A stretch of DNA of 64,000 bases from Reichenbachiella agarivorans (GTDB lineage Bacteria; Bacteroidota; Bacteroidia; Cytophagales; Cyclobacteriaceae): assembly GCF_025502585.1 (NCBI RefSeq), contig NZ_CP106679.1:1531001-1595000 (forward strand), written 5' to 3'. A model generated the notes under the pieces. The model did not search any database and was not told the DNA's origin. It saw only the letters and a program-made list of their open reading frames with translations. A program made the translations under genes and the position numbers. Each line of letters begins with the position of its first letter. Within the stretch, counting starts at the first letter, position 1. Below are positions 7,702 through 13,874 of the stretch, piece by piece.

Positions 7702-9828
7702 ATGTCGAGCATTATATTCAAAAGAAGTACCTACATCGCAGTAGCCATCTTTTCCATCATACTTGTGTCTGCGCTGGTAGCAGATTTGCATTTCTACAAT
7801 CAAGAGAGAGTGGAGGCGAGTGTAGAGATAGGATACAGCTCTAATAAGCAAATTGCCCACAAACTAGATTCTGTGCTTCAGAACATTGTGACCGTCACCC
7901 ATGAATTGGGGACTGTACTAGAAACATATGATCTCAACGAAGATCAATTGATCGGGATCATCGAGGAGGAAAGCTTTGCTTTCGACTTTATTTTGGGAAT
8001 TACAGTGGCTTATCAGCCTTACAAGTTTGATTCTACCAAGGCATTGTATGCTCCCTATTATGACAAGCGCCAACGATCTTTGATAGATATCGCTGATGTT
8101 TATGATTACACGGATTCCACACTCAGTACGGCATTGTGGTACACTCAAGTAGTCGATTCTAAGAAACCAAAATGGTCTGAACCCTATTTTGCTCATGGTG
8201 CCCAGCAAATTGTTTCAGATTATGGCGTGCCATTCTTCAAAACTATCAATGGAGAAAAAGTGGTGATTGGTACTGTTACTTTGACCATCGCTTTGGAGAG
8301 CCTAAATGACGCACTCAATTCGATTTCTATTGGTACTACAGGCTATTCATTTTTGTCCTCTGCCAAAGGAACGATTATCGCTCACCCAACCCCAAAGTAT
8401 ATTTTGAATGTGAGTTTGCAAGACATAGGCGAGGCTTTTGATATCCAATATATCTCTGAGAGGATATTGGGAGAGCAAAAGGGCTACATGGAATACAATA
8501 GCCCATACACCAATACAGAATCCTTTCTATTCTTTGAGACTCTTCCTACGACAAAATGGAAGTGCATGGTGGTATTTGCGACCAATGATTTGCTAGGCAG
8601 TCCGCTGGACAAGGGGAATAAGATTGTCAACATCAGTTTGGCCTCTTCGCTATTAATTTTGGTTTGGATTGCGCTGTTTATCAGAATATCAGAACCTACC
8701 AACAAGAAATTTTGGATCATGTCAACGGCTACCTCGGTATTGATTTTGGCCAATATTGCTGTGATATGGACTTTGAATATCAAAATGGGTTATGCTTCGG
8801 AGCAAAACTCCTCGATCAAAGTCATGAATCAAACGGAGCTCTTCAGATTCGTATTGGACGAAAACACCAGAATGCTGCAATTGGGTTATGATCCTTATAT
8901 CACGATCAATACAGGTATTTTCATCGAGGAGATTGCTATTCGAGATTCGTATAGCTTGAGTGTGAGAGGAAGGGTCTGGCAGAAGTGGCCTATTGGATTG
9001 GATGAAGAGTTTGATCCTGATTTTCATTTTGTACAGGAATCACCCATCTGGGGCACACGCAAAACCTTGATTTCTAAGATCAGCAATGAGGAGATTGGAG
9101 AAAACTATTATTTATGGGAGTTTAGTACCACGATTCAATTGGCTTTGAAGTACTCAAAATATCCATTCGATTCCCGAGATATCAATATCGAGTTGGCTTA
9201 TCCTGACTTCCAAGACAACATATGGCTGATACCTGACTTAGAAGGATACAAAGTGTTGAATCCATCTGCCTTTCCAGGGATCAATAAGAATATTTATTTT
9301 CCCAAATCTGTGCTTGAATCAACCTTTTTCTCTTTTGAGCGATTGGATTTTCAGACCTTGTTTGGTAACAACGCTTACCAAGGCGATGGTGATTATCCAG
9401 TGATGGAGTTCAATGTCAATTTGAAGCGAAGATTCCTCAATGCCTTTGTGATTAACATCATCCCTATTTTTGTGGTTGCATCTATGATTTTCTTGATCTT
9501 CTATAGCAATTCGAAGAAAAAGGACAGCAATACAGGAGTCAGTATGATGGGTGTGGTACAGAGTTGCGCGGGATTTTTCTTTGTGCTATTGGTGGCGCAT
9601 ATTGATTTGAGAAGAAGACTTTCTACACCTGAGATATCCTACATGGAGACGTTTTATTTTACGATGTACATCATGATAGGTTTATTGGCGATCAATGTTG
9701 TAGCATTTGCACAATCCAAGGAATCCAAATTCTTGCATTACGAAGACAATCTCATAGTCAAGTTGGCATATTGGCCAGTTTTGCTAGGATCATGGTTAAT
9801 TATCACCTTGACTACATTTTACAATTAG
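7702..9828 (+). CDS. Cache-sensor/pentameric ligand-gated ion channel fusion protein
   Basis: This is a 708-residue membrane protein. Order: TM helix 8-29; periplasmic double-Cache sensor about 45-295 (WYTQVVDSKKPKWSEPYF at 146-163, then VVIGTVTLTIALESL); TM helices 310-328 and 337-359; a second periplasmic beta-rich domain about 375-575; four C-terminal TM helices (581-601, 613-632, 646-670, 685-705). The second half matches pLGIC/Cys-loop-type channels. It has the Pro-loop YPFDSRDINIEL at 487-498, M1 with its central proline (FVINIIPIFVV), M2 ending in LLVAHIDLRRRL, and an M2-M3 linker TPEISYMETFYFTMY that resembles GLIC. No loop cysteines are present, as in other bacterial members. It presumably opens a pore in the inner membrane when a periplasmic ligand binds. 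The porin gene follows 6 bp later. Domain calls are by eye. Confidence 0.8.
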   Translation: MSSIIFKRSTYIAVAIFSIILVSALVADLHFYNQERVEASVEIGYSSNKQIAHKLDSVLQNIVTVTHELGTVLETYDLNEDQLIGIIEEESFAFDFILGITVAYQPYKFDSTKALYAPYYDKRQRSLIDIADVYDYTDSTLSTALWYTQVVDSKKPKWSEPYFAHGAQQIVSDYGVPFFKTINGEKVVIGTVTLTIALESLNDALNSISIGTTGYSFLSSAKGTIIAHPTPKYILNVSLQDIGEAFDIQYISERILGEQKGYMEYNSPYTNTESFLFFETLPTTKWKCMVVFATNDLLGSPLDKGNKIVNISLASSLLILVWIALFIRISEPTNKKFWIMSTATSVLILANIAVIWTLNIKMGYASEQNSSIKVMNQTELFRFVLDENTRMLQLGYDPYITINTGIFIEEIAIRDSYSLSVRGRVWQKWPIGLDEEFDPDFHFVQESPIWGTRKTLISKISNEEIGENYYLWEFSTTIQLALKYSKYPFDSRDINIELAYPDFQDNIWLIPDLEGYKVLNPSAFPGINKNIYFPKSVLESTFFSFERLDFQTLFGNNAYQGDGDYPVMEFNVNLKRRFLNAFVINIIPIFVVASMIFLIFYSNSKKKDSNTGVSMMGVVQSCAGFFFVLLVAHIDLRRRLSTPEISYMETFYFTMYIMIGLLAINVVAFAQSKESKFLHYEDNLIVKLAYWPVLLGSWLIITLTTFYN

Positions 9829-9834
9829 GGTGAA

Positions 9835-10932
9835 ATGAATCTACATAGTATTTTAGTCATTATACTATTATTTCTATTCATGAGTCAAGTGTACGGGCAA
9901 GGTGAAAGCGTCAAAGACTTGGCCATAGGAGGAGCGATTCGTGCCAATTATTTTGTCAAATCGTGGGATGACCCAAATAAAAAGAAAGGTGGAGAGTTGG
10001 CCTATGATATGATTCGATTTGATGTCAATGCCAACTACAAGAATGTGATTGCCTCAGGCCAGATTCGCTTCTACTCCAGTGCCTATGGTGGGATTTTGAT
10101 CCATCATGCTTATATGGGATACAAGTTCGACGACTATTCCGAAATCCATCTTGGTATCAGCCAAGTTCCTTTTGGGATTCAGACGTACGCCTCCAACAAC
10201 TGGTTTTTCAACATCAACTATTATGTCGGTTTGGAAGATGACTATGATATGGGGCTCAAATATGTGTACCAAAAGGAGAAAGTGGGATTTGCGGCGGCTT
10301 TTTACAAGAACAGTGAATTTCCTGCCGACAATTTTTCGAGATATTCCTATGATGTCACAGGTACGCAGAATGAAGTGAATCAAGGCAATTTGAAATTCAC
10401 TTACACAGTGGCAAATGTAGAGTTGGGTGCATCACTGCAAGTCGGACAGTTGGAGGAAACAGCTACTGGTGATCTGGGCAGCCAATCAGCCTATGCTCTG
10501 CATGCACATGGTACTTTCGGACATTTTGATATGAAACTACAGGCTAGCTACTACCACATGTCACCGCGTGGTCCTGACAAAGATGTTGTATATATGTCCG
10601 CGTATGGCGCTGAATACCAAGTAGCAACTGAGGCATATTCTTATACTTTGGGCTTGATGTACAGCATCCCCATAGATAAAGGGCCTATCCAAACTTTGGA
10701 TGTCTACAATGATTTTGGCTACATCATGAAGGCTACCGATGGATTTGCAGATTCGAAGATGAATGTACTCGGCGTGGGTGTCAACATGGGTAAGATGTAC
10801 ACCTATGTAGATTGGGCCATGGGCAAAAATCATGCTTGGCTAGGTCCAGAATGGACAGGTGCATTTGCTGCTGGTCAGGCAGATGCAGACTGGAACACCC
10901 GTTTCAACATTAATTTTGGCTATTATTTCTAA
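9835..10932 (+). CDS. Outer-membrane porin (OprO/OprP- or DcaP-like beta-barrel)
   Basis: The protein has 365 residues with a cleavable signal peptide (to about SQVYG-Q at 22). It has many alternating amphipathic strands and ends in the aromatic outer-membrane signature FNINFGYYF. Segments such as AIGGAIRANYFVKSWD, DVNANYKNVIASGQIRFY and SEIHLGISQVPFG resemble 16-strand phosphate-selective-porin-type barrels. It should form a passive channel for small anions or solutes. It begins 6 bp after the channel gene stop with GGGTGA just upstream, so it is almost certainly in the same operon. Its 3' end overlaps the convergent K+ channel gene by 23 bp. Confidence 0.8.
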   Translation: MNLHSILVIILLFLFMSQVYGQGESVKDLAIGGAIRANYFVKSWDDPNKKKGGELAYDMIRFDVNANYKNVIASGQIRFYSSAYGGILIHHAYMGYKFDDYSEIHLGISQVPFGIQTYASNNWFFNINYYVGLEDDYDMGLKYVYQKEKVGFAAAFYKNSEFPADNFSRYSYDVTGTQNEVNQGNLKFTYTVANVELGASLQVGQLEETATGDLGSQSAYALHAHGTFGHFDMKLQASYYHMSPRGPDKDVVYMSAYGAEYQVATEAYSYTLGLMYSIPIDKGPIQTLDVYNDFGYIMKATDGFADSKMNVLGVGVNMGKMYTYVDWAMGKNHAWLGPEWTGAFAAGQADADWNTRFNINFGYYF

Positions 10933-11749
10933 GGAGATTTTCACCGCAATTGAGACAATAATTGGATCTTTTGGGGAGATCGTTGGAGCCACAATTGCTA
11001 CAGGTGACTGAATTGAGTCTTCTTTCACTTTGCATGATTTCACTCGTGACGATACCCGTAGGTACAGCCAGGATCGCATAACCAATGATCATGAGCGCTG
11101 ATGCCAGGCTCTGACCCAGCAAGGTTTGTGGCGCAATATCTCCATATCCTACGGTAGTGATGGTCACAATAGACCAATAGATACTTTTGGGGATGCTGGT
11201 GAAGCCGTTTTTACCACCTTCTATGATGTACATCAAAGTGCCAATGATCACGACTATGCACAGTACACTGCCCAAAAAGACGATGATCTTGTGACGGCTG
11301 TACCAAAGGGCATTCCCCAGTTGCTCCGCTCCTCCCATAAAATGGGTCAATTTCAATATCCTGAATACCCTGATCAAGCGAATCGCCCGAATGACAGACA
11401 AAGCATGTGTGCCATCTATGAAAATACCCAGATAGGTTGGAATCAAGGAGAGCAAATCTATGATCCCCATAAAACTCAATACATAACGGAGTGGTTTGGG
11501 TGAGCAGGCTATTCTGGCGATATATTCGACAGAAAACAAGAACGTGAATATCCATTCTATGATTTTGAGTTGAACTCGATACGATCGATTCACCTCTTGT
11601 ACGCTCTCCAACATGACCGTCAGGACACTGGCCAAAATGACCAAAAGCAGAGCAACATCGAAGAGTTTTCCTCCGGTAGTTTCATAACCAAAGATGATTT
11701 CATGAATCTTCTTTTGCCAATTTTTGAGTTGGGAGAGATCTTCTGCCAT
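10910..11749 (-). CDS. Voltage-gated potassium channel with C-terminal zinc ribbon
   Basis: This 279-residue protein has six membrane segments of Kv type. S4 carries positive residues at every third position, R121, R124, R127, R130 and K133 (RAIRLIRVFRILK). The K+ selectivity filter TVGYGD spans 199-204 between S5 and S6. After S6 there is a short cytoplasmic tail ending in a zinc-ribbon-like motif with C250-x2-C253 and C265-x2-C268, which replaces the usual RCK or cyclic-nucleotide domain. It should conduct K+ across the inner membrane in a voltage-dependent way; a role for the ribbon in assembly or redox/metal control is inference. It lies downstream of the solute-binding protein gene with a large inverted repeat between them. 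Confidence 0.92.
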   Translation of the reverse strand: MAEDLSQLKNWQKKIHEIIFGYETTGGKLFDVALLLVILASVLTVMLESVQEVNRSYRVQLKIIEWIFTFLFSVEYIARIACSPKPLRYVLSFMGIIDLLSLIPTYLGIFIDGTHALSVIRAIRLIRVFRILKLTHFMGGAEQLGNALWYSRHKIIVFLGSVLCIVVIIGTLMYIIEGGKNGFTSIPKSIYWSIVTITTVGYGDIAPQTLLGQSLASALMIIGYAILAVPTGIVTSEIMQSERRLNSVTCSNCGSNDLPKRSNYCLNCGENLLRNNSQN

Positions 11750-11770
11750 GGAAGTGATAGGGAAGTGGAA

Positions 11771-11808
11771 AGGATTGTCTCAAAACTTTTATTTTTCGAG
11801 ACAATCCT
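11771..11808 (-). terminator. Inverted repeat between K+ channel and binding-protein genes
   Basis: There is a perfect 11-bp stem, AGGATTGTCTC (11771-11781) and GAGACAATCCT (11798-11808), with an AT-rich 16-nt loop. On the minus strand it follows the solute-binding-protein stop by about 70 bp and is followed by TTTCC. It could terminate that gene or control entry into the K+ channel gene, whose start lies about 20 bp downstream. The T-run is weak, so a protein-binding site is also possible. Confidence 0.5.
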
Positions 11809-11878
11809 AATTTTATAAGTTGTAAGAATGTAGAAATACGGCCAGTTACGGATTTATAAACTACTACTTCACGGGTTT

Positions 11879-12682
11879 TTATTCAACTTGAAGCAACCAC
11901 ATGCCGTTCTCCAACCATTTTTTGTTCAACTCGTCCAAGATTCCCGCCAATTGCAACGAGTTCATGTAGTTCTGAACCAGATTGAGAAACAAAGCATCTT
12001 CTTGTGGTAGTGCCGCACCAATTGGCTCCAAAGTCAATGGCTCGCTCAGGCTCACAATTCCTTCATGACCGTATTTCAAAGACGAAACCAAAGTAAATGG
12101 GTAATCCGCAACAACTGCTTTGACTACATCGTCTCTGAGCATTTTTATGGCTTCATCATAACTGCTGGTAGGCTGAATATCTGCATTGGTCATGTATGAT
12201 TTAGCAAAAGCCTCGCTTGTAGAGCCTTCTAATACTGCCACACGCATGTTAGGATTTTGGTTGACATCCTCTGTGCTTTGTGACCTAGATAGCAACTTGG
12301 ACTTGGTCAGGATAGATTTGCCTGAGATCATGTATGGACCCACAAAGGCCACCCTCATGTTGCGCTCAGGAGTAATCGTCATACCAGACATCACTATATC
12401 TACTTTGCCATCTTCCAAAGCAGGGATCAAGTTGTGAAACTCCATCGGTACGAGTGTTAGTTTCACGCTCATAGATTCTGCCAACATGGTAGCCAGGTCG
12501 ATTTCATATCCGATGTAATCCCCCGTTTTAGCCTTCATCGCAAAGGGTGGCTGGTTGCCCGTGATACCTACTCTGATCTCACCTTTTTTGATGATTTGTT
12601 TCAAAGTGGCCTGAGCCATTGCTGCTGTGCTCACCACGCAGACGAGAAGTATTAGAGATACGACTGTTTTTAATTGTCTCAT
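11879..12682 (-). CDS. Periplasmic amino-acid-binding protein (SBP family 3)
   Basis: The 267-residue protein has a signal peptide ending near AAMAQ (about 23). A family 3 solute-binding fold follows: GEIRVGITGNQPPFAMK, then GYEIDLATMLAE and VDIVMSGMTITPERNMRVAFVGPY. Such proteins bind polar amino acids between two lobes and normally feed an ABC importer or, as fused domains, gate ionotropic receptors. No permease or ATPase gene is nearby; its neighbours are an OmpA-like gene (39 bp upstream) and a K+ channel (downstream). It therefore looks like an orphan ligand-binding protein. A link to the nearby channels is attractive but only inferred. Confidence 0.85.
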   Translation of the reverse strand: MRQLKTVVSLILLVCVVSTAAMAQATLKQIIKKGEIRVGITGNQPPFAMKAKTGDYIGYEIDLATMLAESMSVKLTLVPMEFHNLIPALEDGKVDIVMSGMTITPERNMRVAFVGPYMISGKSILTKSKLLSRSQSTEDVNQNPNMRVAVLEGSTSEAFAKSYMTNADIQPTSSYDEAIKMLRDDVVKAVVADYPFTLVSSLKYGHEGIVSLSEPLTLEPIGAALPQEDALFLNLVQNYMNSLQLAGILDELNKKWLENGMWLLQVE

Positions 12683-12721
12683 GTTTTTAATATGTGATTA
12701 GGATAATAAAAGTCTATAGAA

Positions 12722-13702
12722 TTATATTTTCACGATTTTGAATTCTACTCTTCGGTTATTTTGACGGCCTTCTTCTGTGTTGTTTTTGTCGACAGGCATG
12801 TCTTCACCATAGCCTCTGGCTGTGAAACGATAAGGTTTGATTCCTTTTTCTTCCAAGTAGTCAGCAACTGCTTTGGCTCGGTTTTCAGACAGAATTTGGT
12901 TGTTAGTTTGAGAGCCTACATTGTCTGTATGCCCAGCGATTTCGATTTCTACATTGGGTTTTTGCCACATAAACTCCAACAGTACGTCGAGCTCTGTATA
13001 GGATTCTGGTTTCAAGACGTACTTGGCTGTTTCGAAATAAATGTTCTTCAATTGGAAGACTTGTCCTGCTTTGGCTTGAGAGAGTTGGTGTTTCAAATCT
13101 GAGGGTACACAGGCAGAAAAAGAAATATCGTCCAAGGCAAAATGTGCTGAGATACATTCCATATTGATGTTTCTAATGGCCAATTTGGCTTGTGTATTAT
13201 TTCCTGAGTTCCAAGTGACGGTGTATTTGCGCCACTCACAGAGTGAACTATCGAGTTTGAAACCTTTGCCTACAGAGACCTCGTCTATGTACACTTCGAG
13301 TTCGGCAGGAGAATATCTCAATAGAGGAGCTGTCCAAAAGCTAAAGACATATTCCGTATTGGTTTTCAATTCCTTGACTGTTTGGGACCATGCATTTTCG
13401 TTGGGTGATTCCGATCCGTTGAATACCAGCATGACTCCACCATTGGAGCTGTGGTCTCTACAGGCTGGGTACAATCCCATCGCATACTGAGGGTTGGTGA
13501 CGGTTGCATATCTGCCTCCCAACAAGAGAGCTTCACCTCCAGACTCTCTTGTAAACTGGTAATCAGATTCAAAATCTTGGTTTCCCTTGCAGAAATCTGA
13601 ATTGCTAATGAGGTTGTCACCTTCTGACATTCCTTCGGAGCACTGTGCCCACACTTGGATTGACATACAGAGGCATATACAGGAGATGAAGAGCGTTTTC
13701 AT
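12722..13702 (-). CDS. OmpA-family protein with N-terminal carbohydrate-binding-like domain
   Basis: The protein has 326 residues with a signal peptide (to about VWAQ, 20). The first part (about 25-200) resembles a jelly-roll or CBM-like module. It opens with LISNSDFCKGNQDF, and later has SQTVKELKTNTEYVFSFW, LEVYIDEVSVG and FALDDISF, a pattern common in secreted Bacteroidota proteins. The C-terminal third is an OmpA/MotB peptidoglycan-binding domain (NIYFETAKYVLKPES, IEIAGHTDNVGS, LSENRAKAVADYLEEKGI, RRVEFKI). It probably ties an outer-membrane or surface binding module to the cell wall. It precedes the amino-acid-binding protein by 39 bp on the same strand, so the two may be co-transcribed. 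Confidence 0.85.
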   Translation of the reverse strand: MKTLFISCICLCMSIQVWAQCSEGMSEGDNLISNSDFCKGNQDFESDYQFTRESGGEALLLGGRYATVTNPQYAMGLYPACRDHSSNGGVMLVFNGSESPNENAWSQTVKELKTNTEYVFSFWTAPLLRYSPAELEVYIDEVSVGKGFKLDSSLCEWRKYTVTWNSGNNTQAKLAIRNINMECISAHFALDDISFSACVPSDLKHQLSQAKAGQVFQLKNIYFETAKYVLKPESYTELDVLLEFMWQKPNVEIEIAGHTDNVGSQTNNQILSENRAKAVADYLEEKGIKPYRFTARGYGEDMPVDKNNTEEGRQNNRRVEFKIVKI

Positions 13703-13874
13703 AGGAGATTGTGCTTAAATTTTAAAGCTAATAAGAAATGTGTCTACCTGCCAAAGTATCTACATGAAATGATCTTTATGTCTCTCTTGTTCTTTTCTTT
13801 ATTTAGATAGATTTCAGATCGATTGAATTCACTTAGCCTGTTAAGATTCCATCGAAAAGCATATTTTTGCTGCC

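Noticed and set aside
10910-12682. A GluR0-type fused glutamate receptor
   Set aside because: The K+ channel and the binding protein are separate complete genes with their own starts, stop and signal peptide; no fusion or broken frame is seen.
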